Source: Pseudeuparius sepicola (Eukaryota > Arthropoda > Insecta > Coleoptera > Anthribidae). From it: 64,000 bases of DNA. Of this stretch, positions 21,019-31,072 are shown piece by piece (within the stretch, counting starts at the first letter, position 1; each line of letters begins with the position of its first letter). Position numbers and translations under genes: made by a program. The notes beneath the pieces were generated by a model, which worked only from the letters and a program-made list of their open reading frames with translations, was not told where the DNA came from and made no database searches. The stretch lies in NCBI GenBank assembly GCA_963920635.1, contig OY987298.1, positions 20,989,647 through 21,053,646 on the forward strand. Direction: 5' to 3'.

Positions 21019-22467
21019 ATGAGTAATTCAGAAAGTGAAGAGGAGAACGAAAACGTAGGAAGGTTAGGTATCGATCACGATACAGATCTAGCAATTTTAG
21101 TTGATTTGTTTGGGCAAGTAAATCTTTCTACAATGAACAACCAGCAACAAAACCAAAATCAAAATGTTAATTATCAATTACTACGCATGTATATTGAAAA
21201 TATACCTCAATTTTCTGGTGATGTACATACTCTCGAAATTTTTATTGACAGTTGTAATTATCTTGTACAAACTTATACAAACCGAGCGATTCCTAACGAT
21301 CCAATAAACAAATTTTTAATTCGTGCAATAATCGGAAAACTCGCTGGTAGGGCACTAACATTAATAGGGACAAGAACAGAACTTCAGACATGGGATGAAA
21401 TTCGCAATGCTTTACGCTTAACTTTTGGAGATAATAGAAACATCGACTGTCTTGTTCAAGATTTGATAGTTTTACGACCGTTAAAAAATGAATCCCCCGT
21501 AAATTTCGGATCTAGGATCCAAGATGCACATAGCTTAATTATTTCCAAATTAAATTCTAGCGACTTAGCACCAAATATGAAACAGTTACAATTGAATAAT
21601 TATAAACAACTAGCTTTAAAGACGTTTATAAGAGGTCTCACCGGCAGACTACAAGACATTGTGCGTATTAAAGACCCTGATAGTCTCGAAAATGCTATCG
21701 CGTTAGTAATTGAAGAACAAAATTTTCTCTATGCTCAAAATCGCCTTTTCTCCTCAATTCAACCTCAAAATAATATCCAAAAAATTCAAAGACCAATTCA
21801 GACGCAAAACTATCCCCAAAATATCCCAAAACCTAATTTTTTCAATCCTCAGATGCAATTCCCAAATACCCCAAGGACAAACTTTTTCCAAAACCAACAA
21901 ATGACAAAAATATTACCACAACATGTCCAACCCCAAAGATTTCCACAAAATAACCAATTTCCCAGAGGTCCTATAAACATGCCCCAACCAAGACAACTAC
22001 AACAAAAGTATTTTACAAACCAACAAGTTTTCGGGTCAAAACAACCCCAAACCAACGTATTTAAATCAACCGGACGAACAACTAATGACAAACCAACCCC
22101 TATGTCAGTAAACGCGACAATACCAAGTTTACGCCAACAAGTACCGCAACGTGTACCGAACTACTTCCAAAGTTCAGGTCCCAGAAACTTTATATCGGAA
22201 GAACTATATAATATAGAAGACGACAACCCAATTTACGACCCCCAAAATTTATTTGTCGACGAAGAGAATTCATATTATTATATCCCTGAAGAATATAACC
22301 AAAATTCAAATCAAAATCTTTTTGAACATGACTATTCAAACCTCTATAATACGGAATATGAAAGTTATACTAGTTTACCAGAAAATTCAGAACATCTAGA
22401 GGAAATAAAAAATGAAAATTCAAATGAAAATTTTCAGGAAACCAATATCGTAGACAAAAGAAAATGA
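21019..22467 (+). CDS. gag: Errantivirus Gag polyprotein
   Basis: This is a 482-residue open frame. The first 40 residues are acidic and are followed by an N/Q-rich stretch. The central part, about residues 55-235, has the typical gypsy-group capsid layout: IENIPQFSGD, then FLIRAIIGKLAGRALTLIG, TWDEIRNALRLTFGD and a DLIVLRPLKNESPVNFGSRI block. The C-terminal 240 residues are rich in N, Q and P, with no CCHC zinc knuckle, which is common in errantiviruses. The start is the first ATG after the 400 bp leader. The stop overlaps the first codons of pol (ATGA), with pol in the -1 frame, so pol is probably made by frameshifting or reinitiation. It assembles the particle and packages RNA. No break is seen. 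Confidence 0.88.
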   Translation: MSNSESEEENENVGRLGIDHDTDLAILVDLFGQVNLSTMNNQQQNQNQNVNYQLLRMYIENIPQFSGDVHTLEIFIDSCNYLVQTYTNRAIPNDPINKFLIRAIIGKLAGRALTLIGTRTELQTWDEIRNALRLTFGDNRNIDCLVQDLIVLRPLKNESPVNFGSRIQDAHSLIISKLNSSDLAPNMKQLQLNNYKQLALKTFIRGLTGRLQDIVRIKDPDSLENAIALVIEEQNFLYAQNRLFSSIQPQNNIQKIQRPIQTQNYPQNIPKPNFFNPQMQFPNTPRTNFFQNQQMTKILPQHVQPQRFPQNNQFPRGPINMPQPRQLQQKYFTNQQVFGSKQPQTNVFKSTGRTTNDKPTPMSVNATIPSLRQQVPQRVPNYFQSSGPRNFISEELYNIEDDNPIYDPQNLFVDEENSYYYIPEEYNQNSNQNLFEHDYSNLYNTEYESYTSLPENSEHLEEIKNENSNENFQETNIVDKRK

Positions 22468-23549
22468 CAATAATTTTTCTTAATAACATTCATACTAATA
22501 TCTTACCCTATATTGAGACTTATAACCCGAAATTTAAATTCTTAATTGATACGGGAGCTTCAAAATCAATAATAAATCCTTGTTTTGCAGAAAAATATTT
22601 CCCTAATACAATCTATCATGAAGACTTTCAAATAAAAACGTGTAACGGTACAAATAAATGTAGATTCAAAGCTGACATACCAATAAATGAACTTTTAGGT
22701 TTAAACGATCAGATTACTTTCCACTTGTTTCAATTTCATGAATTTTTTGATGGATTACTAGGCTTCGAAGATATAAAAAGACTAAAGTTAATACCCGATT
22801 TTGACAAAAATATTCTCTATAACGAAAATATCTGTATTAATATTTTTTATAGACGCAATCAACAATCTAACTTATTTTCTATACAAGTCAACCCTCACGA
22901 AACATGTAAAGCGAAAATACCTGTTTCTGTAAATTCAGGAGATATCTATTTTCCAAGAAAAGACATTTCAAGAAATTGTTTTATTCCGGAAATTCTAACC
23001 ACTGCTAAGAATGGTTATGCTATTGTCGAAATTCAAAATCATTCAGACGAAACAAAAGTCTTATCTCTAAATAAACCATTCACTACAGCTAGTTTTCAAG
23101 AAATCAATAATGATTACTCTCTTTTTAATATCGAACAAATTTTTAATAACAAAAAAAGCAAATCTAAACAAAAATATGATGTGAAAAATATAATACGATC
23201 CGATCATCTTAATTCTGAAGAGAAAGAAAAAATTTTTAAAATCTGTCAAGAATTTTCAGATTTATTTTATAATACAGGAGAAAAACTTTCATTTACGAAC
23301 AGAGTAAAACACGAAATAAAAACCACCGACGAGGTCCCTGTTCACACAAAGTCTTATAGGTATCCTTATGCCTTAAAAAATGAAGTTCAAAGACAAATAA
23401 GAAAAATGTTAGATGACGAAATCATTAGACCTTCTTCAAGTCCATGGTCTTCACCAATCTGGATTGTCCCCAAGAAATCGGATGCCTCCGGACAAAAAAA
23501 GTGGCGTATAGTAGTCGATTACAGGAAAATCAATGAAAAAAACTATTGA
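22464..23549 (+). CDS. pol: Pol, part 1: protease and start of reverse transcriptase (frame broken downstream)
   Basis: This is a 361-residue open frame overlapping the gag stop. Residues 24-36 carry the retropepsin active site ([12 protein letters not shown], Asp29), which processes Gag and Pol. A spacer of about 200 residues follows. The reverse transcriptase starts at about residue 280 with the typical [12 protein letters not shown] and [16 protein letters not shown] blocks and [11 protein letters not shown] at the end. The frame stops at 23549 because the sequence shifts by one base in a run of seven A residues near 23535. Reading resumes in the next entry. With an otherwise young element this may be a sequencing slip or a real inactivating change. 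Confidence 0.85.
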   Translation: MTIIFLNNIHTNILPYIETYNPKFKFLIDTGASKSIINPCFAEKYFPNTIYHEDFQIKTCNGTNKCRFKADIPINELLGLNDQITFHLFQFHEFFDGLLGFEDIKRLKLIPDFDKNILYNENICINIFYRRNQQSNLFSIQVNPHETCKAKIPVSVNSGDIYFPRKDISRNCFIPEILTTAKNGYAIVEIQNHSDETKVLSLNKPFTTASFQEINNDYSLFNIEQIFNNKKSKSKQKYDVKNIIRSDHLNSEEKEKIFKICQEFSDLFYNTGEKLSFTNRVKHEIKTTDEVPVHTKSYRYPYALKNEVQRQIRKMLDDEIIRPSSSPWSSPIWIVPKKSDASGQKKWRIVVDYRKINEKNY

Positions 23550-23913
23550 TGACCGATATCCAATTCCCAACATTAATGAAATTTTAGACAAGTTAGGCCG
23601 ATGTACTTATTTTACTACCCTTGATCTAGCTTCCGGCTTTCACCAAATAGAGATGCACCCCCAAAGTATAGAAAAAACAGCTTTTAGTGTAGACAACGGT
23701 CATTACGAATATAATAGACTGCCATTTGGCCTAAAAAATGCGCCAGCCACATTTCAGCGTGTTATGGACGACATTCTAAGAGAACTCCAAGGAAAAGTTT
23801 GTTTAGTTTACATTGATGACATCATAATATTTTCATCATCATTAGAAGAACATATTTCCAATCTCAAACTAGTTTTCAAAAAATTAGTGAATACAATCTT
23901 AAGATACAATTAG
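23533..23913 (+). CDS. pol: Pol, part 2: reverse transcriptase catalytic core
   Basis: This continues the polymerase in another frame. [14 protein letters not shown] (Asp31) and [12 protein letters not shown] (YIDD, residues 93-96) supply the metal-binding aspartates, and [17 protein letters not shown] is the conserved block between them. The amino-terminal Met is not a true start. It is simply the first Met after the frame change. The frame stops at 23913 after a second one-base change near a run of A residues at about 23880-23885. The catalytic residues themselves are all present. Confidence 0.85.
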   Translation: MKKTIDDRYPIPNINEILDKLGRCTYFTTLDLASGFHQIEMHPQSIEKTAFSVDNGHYEYNRLPFGLKNAPATFQRVMDDILRELQGKVCLVYIDDIIIFSSSLEEHISNLKLVFKKLVNTILRYN

Positions 23914-24852
23914 ATAAGTGTGAATTCCTCCGCAAGGAAGTAGAATTCTTAGGACATATAATAACACCAGGCGGAATCAAACCAAACATAAAAAAAAATT
24001 CAGGCTATTCAAAAGTTTCCAATTCCTAAAAGGGCGAAAGAAATAAAATCATTCCTAGGCTTAGTAGGTTATTATCGAAAATTTATAAAAGACTTTGCAA
24101 AAATCACAAAACCTTTCACCAAATGTTTAAAAAAGGGAGAAAAGGTCATTCACAATGAATCTTTTATTAATGCTTTCGAGTTGTGCAAAAATATACTCAC
24201 GAATGACCCAATTTTACAATATCCAGATTTTTCTAAGCCATTTAACTTGACGACAGACGCCTCAAACTACGCTATAGGTGCAGTATTATCACAAGGTACT
24301 GTAGGCCAAGATCTTCCAGTGGCATATGCTTCTCGTACACTTAATCCCGCAGAATGCAACTATTCAACTATCGAAAAGGAATTGTTAGCAATTGTCTGGG
24401 CCACAAATTACTTTAGACCTTATCTGTTTGGACACAAATTTAAAATCATCACTGACCACAAACCCCTTCAATGGCTATTTTCCCTTAAAGATCCCAGTTC
24501 ACGTCTCGTTCGTTGGAGACTCAAACTTGAGGAATATCAATACGAAATAGTATATAAAAAAGGAAAATCAAATACCAACGCGGATGCACTCTCTCGAGTA
24601 GAAATAAATGCACTAGAAAATTCTTTAGAAAACGAATCAATAATAGCCAATTTAGGTGATTCAGATGACGAAATTATTACCTTTTTAGAAAATTTAGATG
24701 AAGGAAACCTTCCGGAAATCTCAAGCGAAGATGTAAATGAAATTTTAGGAATTACCCCTAACGAAAAACCTGTTGAAAAATTAATATTATTTCCGATATA
24801 CTTATTAGACCGGCATTCAATGTCCAAGAAAACGCTCCGAGAAATAATATAA
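23914..24852 (+). CDS. pol: Pol, part 3: reverse transcriptase thumb/connection and RNase H
   Basis: From 23914 to about 23990 the sequence encodes the expected [15 protein letters not shown] block in a different frame from part 2. A third change of frame lies in a run of nine A residues at 23990-23998. From there the frame is open to 24852. It includes [13 protein letters not shown] and then an RNase H domain with its acidic residues in [20 protein letters not shown] and NADALSR (Asp, Glu, Asp, Asp at about 24256-24585). The domain degrades the RNA strand during reverse transcription. The frame ends at 24852. The shift into the integrase frame is upstream, near the A run at about 24777. Confidence 0.82.
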
Positions 24853-24893
24853 ACGAAACTGTCCATACAGCAGTCGAAGATCCTGTTTTACTA

Positions 24894-26315
24894 ATGCCAA
24901 TAACAGAAAAATCGGTAAACTCATACAAAAATCAAATAATTGTTTCTTCTAACAACAAGACACAACATAAATATGTAATTCGAAACAAACCATTTAACGA
25001 AAATAAACGATTAACGGTATCTTTACCTCTCCAAAATTTCGAAAGTGAAACAATAGCTTTTATAAAAGAATACGTAGAAGATAAAAAGGTTTACTGTGTA
25101 TATTTTAAAACTCCTAATATAATCCCAGAATTTTGCAACATTATCCAAAAGACATTCCAAAATTCTTCTTTTAAACTAATACAAAGTTCAACCTATTTAG
25201 AAGATATTTATACTTTTGACGAACAACAAGAAAAACTAAAATATTATCATGAAGGTAAAGTTTGCCACAGAGGTATCAATGAAATGGAAAATTCCCTAAA
25301 ACGAAGATATTACTGGCCAAAACAAAAAACTGATATAGAAAAATACGTAAATAATTGTGAAATTTGTCAGTTAGCTAAATACGACAGAAAACCCGCAGAA
25401 ATAAAATTTAATTTGACGCCCACTAGTACCAAACCTTTTGAAGTCATACATGTTGACACTTTCCAAATAGAAAACAATAAATTTTTAACAATAATAGATT
25501 CATTCTCTCGTTATGCACAAGCATACAAAATAAGTGGAGCTTCAGCTATAAACACCATTGATTGTTTCTTACAATTCGCAACACATCATGGTCTACCAAG
25601 AACCATTGTATCTGACAACGGATCAGAATTTAATAATACAACCGTAAAAGATTTTGTAAAACTTCACAAAATTAATATTCATTTTATTACTCCTAATAAT
25701 TCTAATAGCAACAGTTTAGTTGAACGTTTACACTCTACATTAATTGAACACATAAGATGTTTAAGATTAACTGACAAAGACAGTCGAATCGACAAACTCA
25801 TGCTCTACGCAATTTTGGCATATAATAATACAGTTCATTCAGTAACAAAACAAACTCCATATAACATTGTTAGTGGACATACCGATAGTTTTGACGCTTT
25901 CGATACTACTTCTGAAATAATTATAAATGAATATGTTAACGAACATAAAAATAGAACACGTCTACTTTATGACAAAATTCATGAAATCAATCAATCTACA
26001 AAGGAAAAAATCATTCAAAAAAGAAACCAAAATCGCGAAGATCCTATAGAATATAATGAAAATGAATACGCTTACGAAAGAGTTCAAAACCGTTCAAAAA
26101 TAAAACCCCGTTTTAAAAAAGTAATCGTTCAGAAAAACTTAGGTATAAAAGCGAAATTACCACGCAAAATAATTCACAAAAAGAATTTAAAAAGACCAAG
26201 AAAACTGACAGAAAAATCTTTATTACAGGACAGACATTCAGACAGACATGAGAAACCACCTGATGATCCTGATATCCCTGATCCTGATATCCCAGGTCCA
26301 AGTACAGGAAATTAA
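24894..26315 (+). CDS. pol: Pol, part 4: integrase
   Basis: This is a 473-residue open frame. The same frame is already open from about 24786, so the Met is unlikely to be a real start. An HHCC zinc domain is formed by H119, H125, C155 and C158 (YHEGKVCHRGINEM, NNCEICQLAKY). The catalytic core has D188 (VIHVDTF), D241 (IVSDNGSEFNN) and E277 (SLVERLH), with 35 residues between the last two, the DD35E arrangement. The tail is basic and then ends in repeats of DPDIPD. It overlaps the env start by 68 bp. It inserts the DNA copy into the host genome. All key residues are present. Confidence 0.88.
   Translation: MPITEKSVNSYKNQIIVSSNNKTQHKYVIRNKPFNENKRLTVSLPLQNFESETIAFIKEYVEDKKVYCVYFKTPNIIPEFCNIIQKTFQNSSFKLIQSSTYLEDIYTFDEQQEKLKYYHEGKVCHRGINEMENSLKRRYYWPKQKTDIEKYVNNCEICQLAKYDRKPAEIKFNLTPTSTKPFEVIHVDTFQIENNKFLTIIDSFSRYAQAYKISGASAINTIDCFLQFATHHGLPRTIVSDNGSEFNNTTVKDFVKLHKINIHFITPNNSNSNSLVERLHSTLIEHIRCLRLTDKDSRIDKLMLYAILAYNNTVHSVTKQTPYNIVSGHTDSFDAFDTTSEIIINEYVNEHKNRTRLLYDKIHEINQSTKEKIIQKRNQNREDPIEYNENEYAYERVQNRSKIKPRFKKVIVQKNLGIKAKLPRKIIHKKNLKRPRKLTEKSLLQDRHSDRHEKPPDDPDIPDPDIPGPSTGN
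26214..26229 (+). promoter_or_regulatory. Candidate splice acceptor for env mRNA
   Basis: TCTTTATTACAG|GAC ends about 20 bp before the env ATG. The position agrees with spliced env expression in gypsy-group retroviruses. Predicted from sequence only. Confidence 0.4.
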
Positions 26316-27939
26316 AATAACGGATTTGAAAGATTCACCTGGAGTCTTACCTTTTAGATTAGGAAATGCAAAGATCATAACTAGAAAACACACTTTTCTA
26401 CATTATGTTCAAATTAAAGCCTTAAGTAACGAAATAAAAAATCTTAGATCGGTTCATAATGATTTAAACATTTCTATTTTTAAAGAAACACAATTTGTAT
26501 TTTCTTCTAGCTTACGAAATAACTATGATAGTCTTAAACCTTTAATCTTAGAAATAGAACGTAAATTTAATAACATAATATTTAAGAAAAATATAAATAA
26601 ACGCAGTAAACGCGGACTTTTTAATGCTATAGGAACGGTAAATAAATGGTTTACTGGATCGCTTGATGCAAATGACGGTATTAGATACGACAACGCTATA
26701 AGAATACTTGAGAAAAATCAACAGAAAATTGTATCAGAAGTAAACACACAAATTTCCTTATTCAAAAAATTAATTGATCACTACGGAACCTCAATTGAAA
26801 CTATAATTGATAATCAACGAAAAATTTCTGAATATTTAGAACGTTACCATGAATTAATAAAAAGAGAAACTGATATATTCTATAAATATACTGTATATTT
26901 AAGTATACTTAATCAAATTTTTATCAATGCTAATGTAATAATTACTTTCCTAGACAACTTGGAAAATGCTATAACCTTTTCACGTTTACATACTATTCAC
27001 CCTGATATATTGAATATCGACGACTTACAAGAGATATTAACGGACTTAAAAACACATTATTCAGAAAACGAAATTATTAATATTAATTTTTATGATTGGT
27101 ACTCTGTAATTAAAACAAGTAGTTATATTTCAAAAAATCAAATTGTTTTTGCCCTAGATGTCCCTTTAGTTCATCCAGATAATTTTGATTATTATCATTT
27201 ATATCCTTTACCTTCTTCCAAAAATACCATAATTATTCCTTCCAAACCCTACATGGCTCTTAGTACTACTAGCTACCAATATATGGAAAATTCCTGCGAA
27301 GAAATAAATGGAACTTATATTTGCCTACAAGAACGGTTAGAAGCAACTCCAAAAGAAGATTGCATAGCTGCACTAATTTCTGGCGAAGAACCAAGTTGTA
27401 ACGTTATGGAAGTTCAAACTCACAATCAAATAATTGAAAGAGTCAACGACGAATTTATAATTGTTGTCCCGAAAGAAGAATCGAAAATTAAATTGTTATG
27501 CAAAAACATGGAATATGCCATAATAAAGACACCGCATTTAATTTGGTTACCTACCGGATGCAGCATGGAAATTAATGGAATTTCTTATGGAAATAATAAA
27601 TCAAACAGTAAAACCCATTCATTGGTATTGCCGGCGATTAAAATTGGCGAAGTTCAAGAAAACATCAATACATTTGGCAAACTCCACATCAGGAACATAT
27701 CACTGGACGATATCCATGCTCTTCGAAAACATATTAACTCTATTAGTCCTGTGGTCGTCGAAGAAGTTGCAAATACGTACACAACAAATTGGATTTTATG
27801 GATAACAATGGTAATGGTTCTCTTAATATTAATTGGATATGGAATTTGGAAATATTGGAAGTTCCGAAAACCTAGAAAAGAAAAGGAAGAAAAAGCTACG
27901 GCTACTTCGATCCTCTACACTCCCGAAGAAGCCTCTTAA
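26248..27939 (+). CDS. env: Errantivirus envelope glycoprotein (Env)
   Basis: This is a 563-residue uninterrupted frame. Residues 1-20 form a hydrophobic signal peptide. A basic furin-type site RSKR (119-122) is followed by the fusion-peptide region GLFNAIGTVNKWFTGSL and LDANDG, the signature shared by errantivirus Env and baculovirus F proteins. The ectodomain has several cysteines and NxS/T sites. A single membrane segment lies at about 515-534 (WILWITMVMVLLILIGYGIW), leaving a basic cytoplasmic tail of 29 residues. It starts inside the integrase gene and is probably expressed from a spliced mRNA. Lack of stops suggests recent activity or selection. Expression cannot be judged here. Confidence 0.9.
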   Translation: MRNHLMILISLILISQVQVQEIKITDLKDSPGVLPFRLGNAKIITRKHTFLHYVQIKALSNEIKNLRSVHNDLNISIFKETQFVFSSSLRNNYDSLKPLILEIERKFNNIIFKKNINKRSKRGLFNAIGTVNKWFTGSLDANDGIRYDNAIRILEKNQQKIVSEVNTQISLFKKLIDHYGTSIETIIDNQRKISEYLERYHELIKRETDIFYKYTVYLSILNQIFINANVIITFLDNLENAITFSRLHTIHPDILNIDDLQEILTDLKTHYSENEIININFYDWYSVIKTSSYISKNQIVFALDVPLVHPDNFDYYHLYPLPSSKNTIIIPSKPYMALSTTSYQYMENSCEEINGTYICLQERLEATPKEDCIAALISGEEPSCNVMEVQTHNQIIERVNDEFIIVVPKEESKIKLLCKNMEYAIIKTPHLIWLPTGCSMEINGISYGNNKSNSKTHSLVLPAIKIGEVQENINTFGKLHIRNISLDDIHALRKHINSISPVVVEEVANTYTTNWILWITMVMVLLILIGYGIWKYWKFRKPRKEKEEKATATSILYTPEEAS

Positions 27940-27948
27940 GGATGGAGG
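27938..27948 (+). other. Polypurine tract
   Basis: AAGGATGGAGG directly precedes the 3' LTR and overlaps the last base pairs of the env stop codon. It is the expected primer for plus-strand synthesis, with one T interruption. Confidence 0.75.
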
Positions 27949-28147
27949 AGTTATCTAGGCAGAAATTCATGCATCATCAAGAAAACTGTAGAAGCTCCAG
28001 AACCGTCTCGTCTCCTGCAAACTCAGCAATCCGAAATCTTATATATTTATTGTATCACAAAGCGCGTTCAGATTAAGACCGATCTTTGTCAAAAGCTTTT
28101 CGAATAAAGTTTTTTAAAAGCCTACTGCTGTGGCCAATCATTTAATT
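27949..28147 (+). repeat. 3' LTR of errantivirus-like element
   Basis: The 199 bp repeat matches the 5' LTR with no difference seen. It is followed by the second ATTA target copy at 28148-28151. Confidence 0.95.
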
Positions 28148-29009
28148 ATTAAACAATGCATATAAAAGGATGTATCTACCATATTCCTAAGTAATTATTC
28201 AAATACGCAAGATATATTGTACTATGTACTGTTGTGACTAGGTACTACGCAAGTAGGTAGGAAGACAAGGAAAGAAACCATGAGAGCATAATAATTGTAT
28301 GAATTATGTATTTATAAGTATACTCTACACCAAGTTTTCAAAATGTCTCCCTCTATGTCATAAGCACAAACGAACCCGTTTTTGTACTTCGGACTTTGTA
28401 ATTCTTGTTGAAAAAGTTTCTCGCATTGTTACTACCGCCTCTTCTATTTTTCCTATTAATTGTTATCTTGTATTTATTTTTCCTTCTCTTCCTACCTACT
28501 TGCGGAGTACCTAGTCACAATAGTACCTACATAATACAATATCTTGCGTATTGGAATAATTACTTAGTCCAGTGATGGAATATGGTAGATACATCCTTAT
28601 ATAGGCATTGTTTAATGATGAATACATAATCCCTTCAACATCTCAGTTGATTTCAATAGAAAACCGGGAAATAATCCCTTCCTTTTTGTACCTGTCAAAT
28701 CCGTTCAATCCGTTCAACCTGTTCAACAACAATAATTATTGTGTTATTTTACGTCCATACATAAAATATCTTGCAACCTCATATCTCCTCGGAAAGCCAA
28801 CAACACTCCAGGCAAGTTTTTGCAAGAACTTGCACGTTTCATGTATTATAAAATTTTCGGAAAAAATGGCCACGTATCTGCAACTGAATAAAATTTTTTT
28901 GAGATTAACCTTCGGTTTTAGCCGTCCCATTTTTTTCTGAGCGAATTTTTTCCAATCGTTTTCCTACATAATGTGTACTATTAGTGCACTCTAAATGGAG
29001 GAATATAGG

Positions 29010-30868
29010 CAAGGCAATGGGGAGTTTCTATTCGCAAAAGGTCGGAGAGAAATGAAATTTGGTGGGATGGTAGGCATAGGTCCCCTGATAGTACACCTGA
29101 GTTTGCGACCTCAGGGTGTTGCCGCTCGAGGGGTGGGGGGATGAAAACTATGCATCGGGACGCTTTTCGGGAAATAGCGCCGTTGTGGTAAGCCCTATCG
29201 AAAAAAAGTTGAAATGAAATATGTAGAGAACAAAATTGTGCACAATTTTGGTCTTTACAGTTTTCGTCTGCGACCAATAGTTTCCGCTCTACGCCGTGCC
29301 AAAGTTGGGGGTTGGTTTGCAATTTTCAACAAAATCAGAATTTCATCGCGGATTAAGACGAATGTCGCTATTAAACAATTCTGTAATATTTTTTTCTGAA
29401 AGAGTAATGTTTTCCGAGTCGGCAGATGCCAGGTTTGATACATTTGGTCATGTATAATAAAATATATGATTTTTTGAAGCGCGCCGCTACATGCTCCGAT
29501 GAGGGTATTTTCTAATTGTTAATATCTACGCCGCCACATTTATTAATTTGTGCATACATGAAACAATAAAATGTCATTATCAACTCGTTTCCACACCACC
29601 CTTGAGGTAGAGTTGATCGGTGCGTTTTTTTAACGTGGTATCCCCAAGAGGCCTAATCCACGGTCGGTATCGTTTATTTTACTTTGAGTCTCTTGCAACG
29701 TTGTAAAGCTGACTCGCCTTCATTGTCATCATCCTCGGACATCAATTCGGAGACAGAATCGGCAAACTCGGCGTTGTCTGTTTGGTCCTCATCGTCCTGT
29801 ATCTGATCGGAAACGTTTTCGGCATCTTCTGTGTTGTCTTCGTCTAACGCAATCAGGTCTGGAATGTTTTCGCAGGACGTCCCAATACAGTGTAAACACA
29901 GAACCGAACATTTTAATCCTGCCTTCCGGCAACCACAAGCAGGTCCACAACCTTTCTGGCATCTGCACGAGATGCTCTTAAGTAAAACATCTGGAGCTGG
30001 TTCCTTTGAAATCCGTATTGCGTCCAGTCCTGTGCTTATTCTTCGCCATCCATGATCTTCTGGAAGCTTCTGAACTCCCTGCCAGCTCTGTACTTGACAA
30101 TATGTACGCAATGAATGATGACGGCACGCGTTGGATGTTGGTGGCAGCGCCGCGAGATTGAATGAATTTTTGGCGACAGCCCGTACAAAGTTCGTATACC
30201 GCAGAGAGTCCAACTTACGCTGTTCATTTCCTGCACCATACTGCCTCAACATAAACTCTACCTCAAGGGTGGTGTGGAAACGAGTTGATAATTACATTTT
30301 CTTGTTTCATGTATGCACAAATTAATAAATGTGGCGGCGAAGATATTAACAATTAGAAAATACCCTCATCGGAGCATGTAGCGGCGCGCTTCAAAAAATC
30401 ATATATTTTATTATACACGACCAAATGTATCAAACCTGGCATCTGCCGACTCGGAAAACATTACTCTTTCAGAAAAAAATATTACAGAATTGTTTAATAG
30501 CGATATTCGTCTTAATCCGCGATGAAATTCTGATTTTGTTGAAAATTGCAAACCAACCCCCAAATTTGGCATGGCGTAGAGCGGAAACCATTAGTCGCAG
30601 ACGAAAACTGTAAAGACCAAAATTGTGCACAATTTTGTTCTCTACATATTTCATTTCAACTTTTTTTCGATAGGGCTTACCACAACGGCGCTATTTCCCG
30701 AAAAGCGTCCCGACGCAGAGTTTTCATCCCCCCACCCCTCGAGCGGCAACACCCTGAGGTCGCAAACTCAGGTGTACTATCAGGGGACCTATGTCTACCA
30801 TCCCACCAAATTTCATTTCTCTTCGACCTTCTGTGAATAGAAACCCGTTTCTTATACCCATTGCCTGG
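29010..30868. mobile_element. Foldback element with ~600 bp arms carrying a CXC gene fragment
   Basis: The left arm 29010-29614 and right arm 30254-30868 are inverted copies (outer end CCAGGCAATGGG, inner end near TACCTCAAGGGTGGTGTGG) and differ at a modest number of positions. It interrupts the right arm of the foldback 19855-31070, whose left arm shows continuous sequence at the equivalent point near 20055. The target duplication could not be read with certainty. The 640 bp between the arms is mostly one reading frame on the minus strand. No transposase is present. Confidence 0.8.
29674..30252 (-). CDS. C-terminal fragment of a CXC (tesmin/TSO1-like) cysteine-rich protein
   Basis: This is a 192-residue open frame. 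Residues 35-60 read LAALPPTSNACRHHSLRTY, followed by PEDHGW. Residues 94-128 hold a cysteine-rich CXC motif (ISCRCQKGCGPACGCRKAGL then KCSVLCLHC), and residues 130-185 are strongly acidic. The same layout (LPPTS, WGW-like, CXC, end) occurs at the C-terminus of a multi-copy family of uncharacterised insect proteins that I recognise but cannot name. In CRC/CXC proteins such cysteine clusters bind zinc and often DNA. The frame begins exactly at the inner border of the right arm, so the N-terminal part is missing and the Met is probably accidental. Either this is a gene piece captured between the arms, or it is what remains of the element's own gene. Confidence 0.6.
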   Translation of the reverse strand: MLRQYGAGNEQRKLDSLRYTNFVRAVAKNSFNLAALPPTSNACRHHSLRTYCQVQSWQGVQKLPEDHGWRRISTGLDAIRISKEPAPDVLLKSISCRCQKGCGPACGCRKAGLKCSVLCLHCIGTSCENIPDLIALDEDNTEDAENVSDQIQDDEDQTDNAEFADSVSELMSEDDDNEGESALQRCKRLKVK

Positions 30869-31072
30869 CCTAAATAGACGTAATTTGGAAAACTTTGCTA
30901 GGCTTTTCAAAAATCTCTACAATTAGTGGTACGGGAGAGCGAAATTTTGAAAAACGGAAAAACTTAAGTATCTCAAAAACCATTGCCTTTCGTATAATGC
31001 ATTATAGGGGTCAATGAACTTCAAATGACTCACTCCTTAATAGGAATACCTTTCATTACCAGTCACCCTGTA

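Larger units (their letters stand above)
20427..28147 (+). mobile_element. Complete errantivirus-like endogenous retrovirus (7.7 kb)
   Basis: The order is LTR, tRNA primer site, leader, gag, pol (protease, reverse transcriptase, RNase H, integrase), env, polypurine tract, LTR. It is inserted in the left arm of the foldback 19855-31070 with an ATTA duplication. Gag and env are uninterrupted. Pol has four changes of frame, at about 23535, 23885, 23995 and 24780, each in or beside a run of five to nine A residues. An invertebrate Ty3/gypsy element with env is normally classed as an errantivirus (Metaviridae). Confidence 0.93.
19855..31070. mobile_element. Large foldback element split by a retrovirus and a second foldback
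   Basis: The outer ends are inverted (CAGGGTGACTGGTAATGAAA on each side, read inward) and abut TA at 19853-19854 and 31071-31072. The left arm is 19855-20426 plus 28148 to about 28285. The right arm is about 28490-29009 plus about 30869-31070. Removing the two insertions leaves about 1.6 kb of non-coding inverted arms around a loop near 28285-28490. The arms are diverged by several percent, so this element is older than the retrovirus inside it. Confidence 0.85.
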
